From: an uncultured Prevotella sp.
Lineage (GTDB): Bacteria; Bacteroidota; Bacteroidia; Bacteroidales; Bacteroidaceae
DNA: 37,800 nt
Assembly (NCBI GenBank): GCA_944320255.1
Contig: CALUGU010000015.1
Location: 1 to 37,800 of the forward strand
Direction: 5' to 3'
Shown: positions 1 through 7,360 of the stretch, piece by piece
Numbering within the stretch: position 1 is the stretch's first letter
How the letters are laid out: each line of letters starts with the position of its first letter
Notes under the pieces: model-generated
The model's database searches: none
The model's input: only the letters and a program-made list of their open reading frames with translations
Told to the model about the DNA's origin: nothing
Program-made: the position numbers and the translations under genes

Positions 1-3
1 TAT

Positions 4-78
4 GGTGGATTCATCTAACGGTTAGGATACAAGATTCTCAATCTTGGCATAGGGGTTCGATTCCCCTATCCACTACCA
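4..78 (+). tRNA. tRNA-Glu (anticodon CTC)
   Basis: The sequence folds as a complete cloverleaf. The 7-bp acceptor stem pairs positions 4-10 with 68-74, starting with a G-U pair. The anticodon stem CAAGA/TCTTG (30-34 and 42-46) encloses the loop TTCTCAA, giving anticodon CTC at 37-39, which reads the glutamate codon GAG. The T arm carries GTTCGATTC. Discriminator A is at 75 and CCA is encoded at 76-78. A terminator follows directly. The promoter lies outside the window. Confidence 0.95.
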
Positions 79-80
79 TT

Positions 81-115
81 AAGCCTTGTAAGTCTATGAT
101 TTACAAGGCTTTTTT
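81..115 (+). terminator. Rho-independent terminator of the tRNA-Glu unit
   Basis: A perfect 11-bp stem (81-91 with 101-111, AAGCCTTGTAA) and a 9-base loop run into a T tract at 110-115. It starts three bases after the tRNA CCA end, so it ends the tRNA transcript. From 116 to 330 the DNA is AT-rich and I see no gene in it. Confidence 0.9.
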
Positions 116-330
116 GTGTTTATAAAACGGTATGGGCGTGATGCGGAGATGCCGTGTCTTTGTGATAGTGATAAATGACATTCGATGGATTGCATACATT
201 CATTTCAATTTTTAATTTAAATATAATTGGCAGTGTCAAAATAAAATTGTAATATTGCAAGTTGAAAAAATTACGGTTATGCGGCTTTGGTGTTATTATT
301 GCCGCATACGCCAAATAAAATGAAAACAGC

Positions 331-1635
331 ATGAACGGAGAATATTGGCAGCCAGAGATTGAGACTATGCCTCGTGAGGATTTAAGGCGGTTGCAGGCGG
401 ATAAATTGCGGAGGACGATAGAAATAGCCTTGAAATCGCCTTTTTACGGGAGCAGGTTGCGTGGTTGCGGAGTGACGCCTGAAACAATCCGAAGCGTTGA
501 TGACATTAGGAAAATACCTTTTACCACGAAGAAAGACCTCAGGGACAATTATCCGTTTGGCCTCGTGGGTGGCAATATGAAGGAAGCCATACGCATACAT
601 TCGTCAAGCGGGACAACAGGGCATCCTACCGTGGTTGTGTATTCGAGGCACGACATCGACTCTTGGGCCAACATGGTGGCGAGGAATATGTATATGGTAG
701 GTTGCCGTGACACGGACGTTTTTCAAAACAGTTCGGGCTACGGAATGTTCACGGGAGGTCTCGGTTTCCAGTATGGTGCCGAACGCTTAGGCGCTACCAC
801 GGTGCCGGCTGCGGCTGGTAACAGCAAGCGGCAAATAATGTTTATCCGTGATTTTGGCACGACCTGTCTGCACGCCATACCGAGCTATGCGATAAGGCTG
901 GCCGAGGTGTTCAGGGAGGAAGGTGTGGATCCGCGTTCTACGAAATTGCATACTTTATTCATCGGCGCCGAACCGCATACGGAGGAACAGCGGAGGCGCA
1001 TAGAAAGACTGCTCGGCGTGAAGGCGTATAACAGTTTCGGTATGACGGAAATGAACGGGCCGGGCGTGGCGTTTGAGTGCAAATGCCAGAACGGAATGCA
1101 TCTTTGGGAAGACAATTACATTGTTGAGATTGTAGACCCTGACACGCTTGAGCCTGTGCCTGACGGGGAGTACGGCGAAATGGTGTTGACAACGCTTGAC
1201 CGCACGATGATGCCTATATTACGCTACCGCACGCGCGACCTGACACGCATTATTCCGGGCGAATGCGCCTGTGGCAGAACCCACCGCCGCATAGACCGCA
1301 TAAAGGGACGCACCGATGATATGTTTATTATAAAAGGTGTCAATGTGTTCCCGATGCAGGTTGAGAAAATACTTGCGCAATACCATGGCCTTGGGTCTAA
1401 CTACCTGATCGAGCTTGAAACGGTTAATGACAACGACGTGATGACAGTGAAAGTGGAACTTGACGACATGACGACGGACGTGTTCCCCGAACTGCAAAAC
1501 ATGACTAAGGACATCCAGCGCGCCCTGAAAGATGAAATCTTGCTAACGCCAAAAGTCAAGTTGGTGAAAAAAGGTTCGCTTCCAGTAAGTGACGGCAAAG
1601 CCGTAAGGGTGAAAGATTATAGAATTAAGAGTTGA
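331..1635 (+). CDS. paaK: Phenylacetate-CoA ligase (PaaK-type, AMP-forming)
   Basis: This is a 434-residue acyl-adenylating enzyme that would activate phenylacetate or a related aryl acid to its CoA thioester using ATP, in the cytoplasm. The ATP-binding motif SSSGTTGHP is at residues 91-99, FGMTEMNG sits in the middle, and LRYRTRDL provides the ribose-binding Asp. The C-terminal small domain contains KGVNVFP and a lysine in SDGKAVRVKD. Length matches the PaaK family. Two Cys pairs, C250/C252 and C312/C314, look like a metal knot. In many Bacteroidales a PaaK-like gene accompanies indolepyruvate ferredoxin oxidoreductase genes, which suggests recovery of aryl acids from amino acids, but that partner is not next to it here. 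Here it follows a tRNA. The exact substrate is inferred. A tandem promoter was not clearly visible. Confidence 0.9.
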   Translation: MNGEYWQPEIETMPREDLRRLQADKLRRTIEIALKSPFYGSRLRGCGVTPETIRSVDDIRKIPFTTKKDLRDNYPFGLVGGNMKEAIRIHSSSGTTGHPTVVVYSRHDIDSWANMVARNMYMVGCRDTDVFQNSSGYGMFTGGLGFQYGAERLGATTVPAAAGNSKRQIMFIRDFGTTCLHAIPSYAIRLAEVFREEGVDPRSTKLHTLFIGAEPHTEEQRRRIERLLGVKAYNSFGMTEMNGPGVAFECKCQNGMHLWEDNYIVEIVDPDTLEPVPDGEYGEMVLTTLDRTMMPILRYRTRDLTRIIPGECACGRTHRRIDRIKGRTDDMFIIKGVNVFPMQVEKILAQYHGLGSNYLIELETVNDNDVMTVKVELDDMTTDVFPELQNMTKDIQRALKDEILLTPKVKLVKKGSLPVSDGKAVRVKDYRIKS

Positions 1636-1702
1636 GAGTTGAAAATAAATCGCAAGCTGAGGTTTGTTTGCGAATAATCCTTATTGCGTAATTGAACAAG
1701 AA

Positions 1703-2347
1703 ATGAAAAAGACAATATTTGTTATCGCCTCCTTATTTATATATATGGCGGCGGCTGCCAAGGTGAGGATCACTAATGTGCTGAGCACAATCCCGGAGCA
1801 TATTGCGCCATACATAGACAAAGACCGGAAGGAAGAAATCGGTAAGTTTTCAAATGAAAACGACTCTTTGGAGATAAAGAACTCGCTCAATGGTACGACG
1901 CGCATACGGACTATTAGCGATGACTTCGCCTTGGTTGAGTTAAGTAAAAGTGCCTTATTGCAAATCAAGCTGCTTTCTTCAGGTGACACGGCGCAGATAA
2001 TATGCGTCGTAAGGACTATAAAGTCGCCCGTCGCTGAAAGTGAAGTGAAGTTTTATTCGACTGACTGGAATGAGATAGACCGTGATTACGGCTTGCCAAG
2101 GCTGGACGCCGCTGCTATGTTGTCCGCATTGACCGTGCGTCCTGACACAATGGCTGTAGCCAGGTTTGACGAATTGCAACGGTATATCGAACCTGTCATC
2201 GTTAACGCCAGCTTTGACGAGAAAGGTGAAGTCATTACTTTTGGTCTCGGAGTTCCATTTACGACAAAAGAGATGGTGCGCGATATAAAAGCGATAATAA
2301 AGAAAAAATCTTTTAAATGGGACGGTGAAATATTTAGAGAATGTTAA
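1703..2347 (+). CDS. DUF3256 family secreted protein
   Basis: The reading frame is open from 1664, but ATG at 1703 gives the natural start: MKK followed by a hydrophobic stretch ending near AAAA, a typical signal peptide. The mature protein of about 195 residues contains the run LLSSGDTAQIICVVRT, then SEVKFYSTDWNEI, which match my memory of the Bacteroidales DUF3256 family, where a mostly beta protein of 200-220 residues is usual. No catalytic residues can be named and the function is unknown. It lies 67 bases after the ligase gene without an obvious promoter, so it may be read through from there. Family assignment is from recall; role is not claimed. Confidence 0.75.
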   Translation: MKKTIFVIASLFIYMAAAAKVRITNVLSTIPEHIAPYIDKDRKEEIGKFSNENDSLEIKNSLNGTTRIRTISDDFALVELSKSALLQIKLLSSGDTAQIICVVRTIKSPVAESEVKFYSTDWNEIDRDYGLPRLDAAAMLSALTVRPDTMAVARFDELQRYIEPVIVNASFDEKGEVITFGLGVPFTTKEMVRDIKAIIKKKSFKWDGEIFREC

Positions 2348-2372
2348 ATTGGTAATAAATACATAGGAACAT

Positions 2373-2404
2373 TTTGCAGATATGAAAATAATTCATACCT
2401 TTGC
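2373..2404 (+). promoter_or_regulatory. Bacteroidetes-type promoter for the structured RNA
   Basis: TTTG at 2373-2376 (-33 element) is followed by 19 bases and TACCTTTGC at 2396-2404, an exact match to the Bacteroidetes -7 form TAnnTTTGC. Transcription would begin near 2411, just at the start of the structured RNA below. Confidence 0.8.
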
Positions 2405-2410
2405 AGCGTG

Positions 2411-2556
2411 TTTTTCATGGTATTAGATTATTAAGGTTAATAAAAGATTGGTTGTCGTGAGACAATCAATTTTTTGTTTATATAAGTTCGTCCTTTTTCA
2501 ACAGGTGCGTATCCGGCTTTTTTCTGGTTGCACGGTAGATTAAGGACGGACTTATA
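2411..2556 (+). ncRNA. Structured non-coding RNA candidate (6S-like / Bacteroidales-1-like)
   Basis: Two strong foldings follow a consensus promoter. First, a 10-bp hairpin (2447-2456 with 2461-2470) closed by a GTGA tetraloop and followed by TTTTT. Second, a 14-bp helix with one G-U pair (2482-2495 with 2542-2555). The second helix encloses a large open bubble (2496-2504 against 2534-2541), then GTGC/GCAC (2505-2508 with 2530-2533) and CCGG/CTGG (2513-2516 with 2524-2527). A long rod with a central bubble is the hallmark of 6S RNA, which binds RNA polymerase. I also recall that the Rfam family Bacteroidales-1 has a similar promoter-linked layout. No open reading frame covers the region. Identity is inference; the fold and promoter are seen. 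Confidence 0.6.
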
Positions 2557-2676
2557 TTCATTTTATTAGCTATGTTAAGTATGTGAATTTTTATTGGGAT
2601 TAACATTAATGGCAGGATAAATATCGATTAATAACAAAATTTTCTTGTTTTATTATCATTTTTCAAAGTTTTTTCC

Positions 2677-2685
2677 TATCTTTGC
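2677..2685 (+). promoter_or_regulatory. -7 box for the secreted protein / pectate lyase pair
   Basis: TATCTTTGC matches the Bacteroidetes -7 consensus exactly and lies 40 bases before the ATG at 2726. No good TTTG is seen at the right distance upstream, so the -33 element is weak. The surrounding 100 bases are very AT-rich. Confidence 0.65.
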
Positions 2686-2725
2686 CTCGAATTAATCTAC
2701 AAACTAAAAAACAAATTAAGTAATT

Positions 2726-3097
2726 ATGAAAAAGAAGGCTTTATGCGCCTTCCTGTTAGCTGTGCTATCAGGAGGCTTTGCCTATGCGGACACGGATCAA
2801 ACCGTGTACGTTAACGGCTCACCTGTGGATGGGTTTGTCACGGAGTTGACTTTCTCAGGCGACAATGTTATTATGAAGTTTGACGACGCTTCTTCAGTAA
2901 CGGAAGATATGTCGCTCGTAAGCATCGATCTCGTTTATAACGACGACATCGAAACAGGCATCACGGAGGTTGAAACCAGTGATGCTGACAAATTAAAGAG
3001 AGTGTACACCATCAGTGGACAGTATGTCGGCACGTCAACCGAAGGCTTGCCGGCCGGTGTGTATATTGTTAACGGTAAGAAACAAATAATCAAGTAA
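2726..3097 (+). CDS. Small secreted protein with a C-terminal sorting-like tail
   Basis: The 123-residue product starts with MKKK and a hydrophobic core ending near FAYA, a clear signal peptide with likely cleavage around residue 21. About 60 residues of beta-rich sequence follow. The C-terminus carries VYTISGQYVG, then AGVYIVNGKKQ, the short tail seen at the end of many secreted Prevotella-like proteins and related to type IX-like C-terminal domains. Nothing in the middle suggests an enzyme. The stop is only four bases before the pectate lyase start, so the two are almost certainly co-transcribed and probably translationally coupled. A binding or anchoring role beside the lyase is possible but not shown. 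Confidence 0.8.
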   Translation: MKKKALCAFLLAVLSGGFAYADTDQTVYVNGSPVDGFVTELTFSGDNVIMKFDDASSVTEDMSLVSIDLVYNDDIETGITEVETSDADKLKRVYTISGQYVGTSTEGLPAGVYIVNGKKQIIK

Positions 3098-3101
3098 CGC
3101 C

Positions 3102-6100
3102 ATGAAAAGGATAAATACATTATTATATACGTTGCTTGCAGGGTTCGCAACACTGTTTGCAACAAGCGCGGGTGCGCAGACTTGGAATTTTACCAAGTCG
3201 TCAGGCGACGAGGCTAATTTTAAAGCTGACGCGTCGAATTGGACGTATGATGCAAACAACAACCGTTTTGCCAATGCCAATCCGATAGACGGGGCATTGA
3301 CGGCAAACGGTCAGAAGGTTGCGTTTACAGACGGTTTGCTTTTTAACATTGCGCAAGCTGACGGTCTGCGTATAGACATTGACAAGCGCTTGACTCTCAA
3401 CAAGACTAACAGTATCACCATTCCCGGACTTAAAGCCGGTCAAGTAGTTACTGTGGAAGGTACGAGTAGCAATAAGACAGAGGGGCGCAGCATTACTGCG
3501 ACAAACCTTTCAGGCACTACGGGCTTTGGGGATAAGGTTACTTCCGAAACAACTATTACGTGTACGGGTACCGTTGATGCCGATGGAGATGTTGTCATAA
3601 CAAATCCTGAAGGCGGTTTCTATTTGTATAGCATCAAGGTGCAAGACGAGGGCGAGGTTACGCCTCCAGCGGCTCAATATAACGATGTCGCTCTTAATAC
3701 GGCCAAAAACCAGATGCGTCTAACCCTTATAGGAAACGAGCTAAAATATTATAACACAGATGATGTCAGAGTTGCTTTCGACCGTGCGGCAGGAACAGTT
3801 ACCGTAACTCCTAATGCAGGAACATGGCAGGATGTGTTTACCAAGACCGTAAGCAACATCAGCTTTGCGTTGGCTCAGCCTACAGGTGGCGAAGGCGACA
3901 TCCAGGAAGGCGAGATAAAGATAACAGAGGCCAAGGGGTGGCAGGAGTCTCTTTACGCCAAGTGGGAGAAATACAGCGGTGCAGCTTCTTACAATGTATA
4001 TTATAAAGGAGGAAAAGCAACAGACTGGACGAAGATTGACCAGCAGCTCGTGCGCGACTATGGCTCATACGCCCGTGCCGACGTTGTAGGCCTTGTTGCC
4101 GGCAGTGACTATGCCGTCAAGGTGGTTGCCGTTGACAATGACGGCAAGGAGATAAGCGGAGCGGAAGGCATTGCCGGGAATATGACTGTTGTCAACTACG
4201 ACCGTTCGGGATATGCGCACTTCAACCGCACGGAAGGCGTCGGCGCATACAACAATGACGGTTCGCTGAAAGCAGGAGCAAAAGTTCTTTATGTTACTGC
4301 TAAAACAGCAAAGACAATATCTACGGATGTTAAAGTTGACAATAAGGGAAAAACTGAAAAACGTACAGGTATCCAGAACATTCTTGATGGTTACACTAAG
4401 GGGTACGATTCTACACCTATAGCATTCCGTATTATAGGTTTGGTTGAAGACTCTGATTTGGATGGAATGTCAAGTAGCAGTGAAGGATTGCAGATAAAGT
4501 CAAATAAGGACGGCGTATCTCAAAATATCACAATAGAAGGTATCGGTGAGGATGCAACCGTCTCTGGTTTCGGCTTTCTTTGTAGGAGTACTACGAGCAT
4601 AGAGTTCCGTAATTTTGCGATTATGAATTTTATGGATGATGGTATCTCTCTTGACACAGATAATTCCAATATATGGGTTCATAATATGGACTTATTCTAT
4701 GGTCAGAAGGGTGGTGCTTCAGATCAGGCAAAAGGTGATGGAACAATAGATTTGAAGGGTGATTCTAAATACATAACATTGTCTTCAAATCACTTCTGGG
4801 ATAGTGGTAAAAGTTCTCTTTGTGGTATGACGAGTGAAAGTGGTGAAAACTGGATAACGTATCATCATAATTGGTTCGATCACACAGACTCTCGTACTCC
4901 TCGTGTGCGTACAATGACAGTACACGTTTACAATAATTATTATGATGGTGTGTCTAAATACGGCGTTGGTGCCACAACCGGCTCAAGCGTATTCGTAGAA
5001 AACAACTATTTCCGTAATACGAAATACCCAATGCTTATATCACTGCAAGGTTCAGACATTTCAGGAGATGGTGAAGGTACATTTTCAGGTGAAGATGGTG
5101 GTATTATAAAATCATATGGAAATGTTTTTGCAGAGAAATCAAGCAAATTCAAGTATGTGACATATCAGGAAAATAACACTCAGTTCGACGCTTATGAAGC
5201 TACATCACGTGACGAACAAGTACCTTCTTCCGTAAAGACACTTGCAGGTGGTAACACTTATAACAACTTTGATACGAATAGTGCTCAAATTTATGATTAT
5301 GTTTCAGATGCGGCAGCAGACGTTCCGTCAATAGTCACTGGGTATTATGGAGCTGGTCGATTGAATCACGGAGACTTCCAATGGGATTTTAACGACGCTG
5401 TTGACGATGAAAGTTATGCTGTAAACACAGGTTTGCAGTCAGCAATCCAGAATTATAAGTCTTTGCTTGTCGGCATTTATGGTGACGAGAACGCCGAGAG
5501 CGGCGAGCAAGGCAGCGAAGGCGGCGACGAACCTGTAAACCCGAACCCAGGCGGTGACGAGGGTGGAGAAGACCCCGACGAGCCTGAAACGCCAGTTGTT
5601 ACCGAAGGTGACATTTACGCTTCATTTGTAGGAGGAGTAGCACAGAGTAATGTTGAAGGCTTCTTTACTGTAGCCGGTTCACAGGCGCAAAACCACGGTA
5701 GTATGACGGTGAACGGTGAGACATACGAAACAGGTCTGAAACTTGACTCCAAGGGTTCTCTTTCTTTCACTCCGTCTGAAGATATGACTATGACGCTTTA
5801 TTTCCGTGTAAAAGGAGACGATGCTGCAACCATTACAGAAGGTGATGTTAAGGTGAACGGTGAGACCGAAGCCGGTAATGCTTTGACAGAAGGTGGATTT
5901 ACGCTGACAATGGATGTTGCGAAGGGCACGCAATATGCAATAACCAAAGGCTCGGCAGAATCTTACATTTTCTATATCTCTCTTGAAAGCAAGGACGGCG
6001 GCGACGTGACAGACCCTGACGAGGGTGGCGAGGAAGAACCCGTAGACCCGAATCCTGGTGAGGATGAAAATCCTGACACGCCTGTTGCCGGTGAAACAAT

Positions 6101-6443
6101 CACTTGTGACTTTACAGGAAGGAAGAACAACAATGAGTCGTTCTTTACGATAAACGGTAGCTATTCTAACAGCAAAGGCACTGCCACGGTGAACGGCCAG
6201 ACTTATTCTGACTGTCTGAAAATAGAGTCGTCAACAAGCATTATGTTCACAACGACACAGAAGATGACGTTGAAGCTCTATTTCGGTTCAGAAGACTCAA
6301 AGTGCAATATTAAGATTAACGGTGAGCAATATGACGGCGACGCCAACAACGTCATAACAGCGACGCTTGAGGCCGGCAGTTATGAGCTGACGAAGAAAGA
6401 CTCTTGCAACTTGTTCTACATCGAGCTTGTCCCTGCTGAATAA
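3102..6443 (+). CDS. Modular secreted pectate lyase, polysaccharide lyase family 1
   Basis: This large 1113-residue exported protein would cleave polygalacturonate by beta-elimination outside the cell. A signal peptide ends near residue 25. Next come a beta module (about 26-186), a second small domain, a fibronectin-III-like module (about 263-363) and the right-handed beta-helix catalytic domain (about 365-793). The family 1 core is visible: DGTIDLK with K552, then YHHNWFDHTD (587-596) and RTPRVR, in which R598 and R603 match the catalytic and assisting arginines of PelC-type enzymes. Two acidic Pro/Gly-rich linkers separate two related C-terminal modules (about 833-963 and 997-1113), both containing an SFFT or GFFT motif. 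It has no sorting tail of its own; the small protein just upstream has one. The catalytic core is visibly lower in GC than the flanking modules. Exact pectin substrate is inferred. Confidence 0.9.
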   Translation: MKRINTLLYTLLAGFATLFATSAGAQTWNFTKSSGDEANFKADASNWTYDANNNRFANANPIDGALTANGQKVAFTDGLLFNIAQADGLRIDIDKRLTLNKTNSITIPGLKAGQVVTVEGTSSNKTEGRSITATNLSGTTGFGDKVTSETTITCTGTVDADGDVVITNPEGGFYLYSIKVQDEGEVTPPAAQYNDVALNTAKNQMRLTLIGNELKYYNTDDVRVAFDRAAGTVTVTPNAGTWQDVFTKTVSNISFALAQPTGGEGDIQEGEIKITEAKGWQESLYAKWEKYSGAASYNVYYKGGKATDWTKIDQQLVRDYGSYARADVVGLVAGSDYAVKVVAVDNDGKEISGAEGIAGNMTVVNYDRSGYAHFNRTEGVGAYNNDGSLKAGAKVLYVTAKTAKTISTDVKVDNKGKTEKRTGIQNILDGYTKGYDSTPIAFRIIGLVEDSDLDGMSSSSEGLQIKSNKDGVSQNITIEGIGEDATVSGFGFLCRSTTSIEFRNFAIMNFMDDGISLDTDNSNIWVHNMDLFYGQKGGASDQAKGDGTIDLKGDSKYITLSSNHFWDSGKSSLCGMTSESGENWITYHHNWFDHTDSRTPRVRTMTVHVYNNYYDGVSKYGVGATTGSSVFVENNYFRNTKYPMLISLQGSDISGDGEGTFSGEDGGIIKSYGNVFAEKSSKFKYVTYQENNTQFDAYEATSRDEQVPSSVKTLAGGNTYNNFDTNSAQIYDYVSDAAADVPSIVTGYYGAGRLNHGDFQWDFNDAVDDESYAVNTGLQSAIQNYKSLLVGIYGDENAESGEQGSEGGDEPVNPNPGGDEGGEDPDEPETPVVTEGDIYASFVGGVAQSNVEGFFTVAGSQAQNHGSMTVNGETYETGLKLDSKGSLSFTPSEDMTMTLYFRVKGDDAATITEGDVKVNGETEAGNALTEGGFTLTMDVAKGTQYAITKGSAESYIFYISLESKDGGDVTDPDEGGEEEPVDPNPGEDENPDTPVAGETITCDFTGRKNNNESFFTINGSYSNSKGTATVNGQTYSDCLKIESSTSIMFTTTQKMTLKLYFGSEDSKCNIKINGEQYDGDANNVITATLEAGSYELTKKDSCNLFYIELVPAE

Positions 6444-6476
6444 GGCAAACCAATAAATAACAATCATCTTTTTATG

Positions 6477-6513
6477 TTGGGCGCGTAGTGTTGGGCTACG
6501 CGCCCAATTTTTT
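6477..6513 (+). terminator. Strong terminator after the pectate lyase gene
   Basis: A perfect 12-bp stem (TTGGGCGCGTAG at 6477-6488 with 6496-6507) and a 7-base loop run directly into TTTTTT at 6508-6513, 34 bases after the stop codon. Confidence 0.93.
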
Positions 6514-6815
6514 AGTCCCAGCCCGGCCTCCCCGTGGAGAGGGGAAGGGATGGCGTGGCGTGGGTAATGCTATAGTGACGTTATGCAAGCAAACGTGGCG
6601 GTTTGCTTACACAGTGATTTTCGTTGACGCTCCACAGTGCCGTCGTTCAGAAGTTAAAGGGATTTGGCCGCAAATATCGCAAGGAGAAATGTGCAAACGT
6701 AAACTGCTGGCATTGTGAACGTTACGCCAGACGTTGCTGAATTGTGCAGTGCCGACGGCTTGTTCATACGGCAAAAACAGCCTTTTTTGACGGCATTTAC
6801 GGCAAACAAGGGTGT

Positions 6816-6852
6816 TAATGACGGCTTTTACCACCAGTAAAAGCCGTCATTA
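6816..6852. repeat. 16-bp perfect inverted repeat at the edge of the 22-bp array
   Basis: Positions 6816-6831 and 6837-6852 are exact reverse complements (TAATGACGGCTTTTAC) around the 5-base loop CACCA. The right arm belongs to the first 22-bp unit, so the left arm is a flipped partial unit. No T tract follows, so a terminator role is unlikely. Confidence 0.85.
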
Positions 6853-6920
6853 CTGTTAGTAAAAGCCATCATTACGGGTGGTAAAGGGCGTTATTACTGG
6901 TTGTAAAAGCCGTTATTGCT
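6833..6920. repeat. Tandem array of four 22-bp units
   Basis: Four contiguous units begin at 6833, 6855, 6877 and 6899. Each contains a core like GTAAAAGCCGTTATT with a few changes. There are no spacers between units, which rules out CRISPR. Confidence 0.85.
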
Positions 6921-7016
6921 ATCGGTTTGGACGGTTCTTGCCCGTGGCGGAGACCTTCGCCGTTCTATTTCGGACAAAAAGGCGTACATTCTTGAAATGA
7001 CAAAATGAAAGGGGTA

Positions 7017-7112
7017 GGGGTGAAAAGGTGAAAAAGTGAAAAGGTGAAAAAGGAGAAAAAGGTGAAAAATGGAAAAGGCGGAAACGGTGAAATGATGAAA
7101 AAGGAGTTGGCG
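7017..7112 (+). repeat. Purine-rich low-complexity tract (GTGAAAAAG-like units)
   Basis: The + strand consists of repeated 7-9 base words such as GTGAAAAG and GGTGAAAAA, almost free of C. A short reading frame across it (7044-7289) reads lysine- and glycine-rich at first and then changes character, which fits low-complexity DNA and not a gene. Confidence 0.7.
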
Positions 7113-7134
7113 TTGAGATTTATTTGCGTTTATC

Positions 7135-7167
7135 TTTGTGCGTTTGGTAGTTTTGCGTTACCTTTGC
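7135..7167 (+). promoter_or_regulatory. Possible distal promoter upstream of purU
   Basis: TTTG at 7135-7138, 20 bases, then TACCTTTGC at 7159-7167 fits the Bacteroidetes promoter form in both boxes. It would give a leader of nearly 190 bases before purU, or a short RNA. The proximal box at 7315 competes with it. Confidence 0.4.
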
Positions 7168-7314
7168 AGATAAGGTGGAGCACGGCGTCTTCGGGCAAGA
7201 CTTGGCGGTGTGATGATGCTTACACAATGGCAATGACGCAGGGTTTTGGATGTCATTTTGTGTCGGAATTTAAAATAATTCAGGCATAAATGCTGATAAT
7301 CAGAAGTTTTTTAA

Positions 7315-7323
7315 TACTTTTGC
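7315..7323 (+). promoter_or_regulatory. -7 box for purU
   Basis: TACTTTTGC matches TAnnTTTGC and lies 37 bases before the purU start. The -33 element is not clear. Confidence 0.55.
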
Positions 7324-7360
7324 AAATGGATTTGTAAAAAGGTAAAAACGATTAAGGCTA

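Larger units (their letters stand above)
6585..6972. repeat. Composite dispersed non-coding element, copy 1
   Basis: The head of this element (about 6590-6720) contains TTTGCTTACAC, then GTTGACGCTC and CCGCAAATA, and aligns by eye along its length with 19151-19290. It is followed by 22-bp tandem units (6833-6920) and a shared 15-base end, CGCCGTTCTATTTCG, at 6958-6972. Short reading frames across it share a peptide pattern with copy 2 only because the DNA is similar; there is no start, codon pattern or known domain to support a protein. The rest of the 6514-7314 gap has no other recognisable gene. Confidence 0.7.

Noticed and set aside
4-330. Integrated element next to tRNA-Glu
   Set aside because: No integrase and no repeat of the tRNA 3' end were seen downstream; the following genes look like ordinary chromosomal genes.
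6488-6718. Small protein similar to a peptide at 19169-19387
   Set aside because: The likeness comes from the shared non-coding element; the frames start at different places, have different ends, and show many non-conservative changes.
7044-7289. Small protein gene
   Set aside because: The frame begins in a purine-rich repeat, changes composition midway, contains a promoter-like box and has no domain or credible signal peptide.
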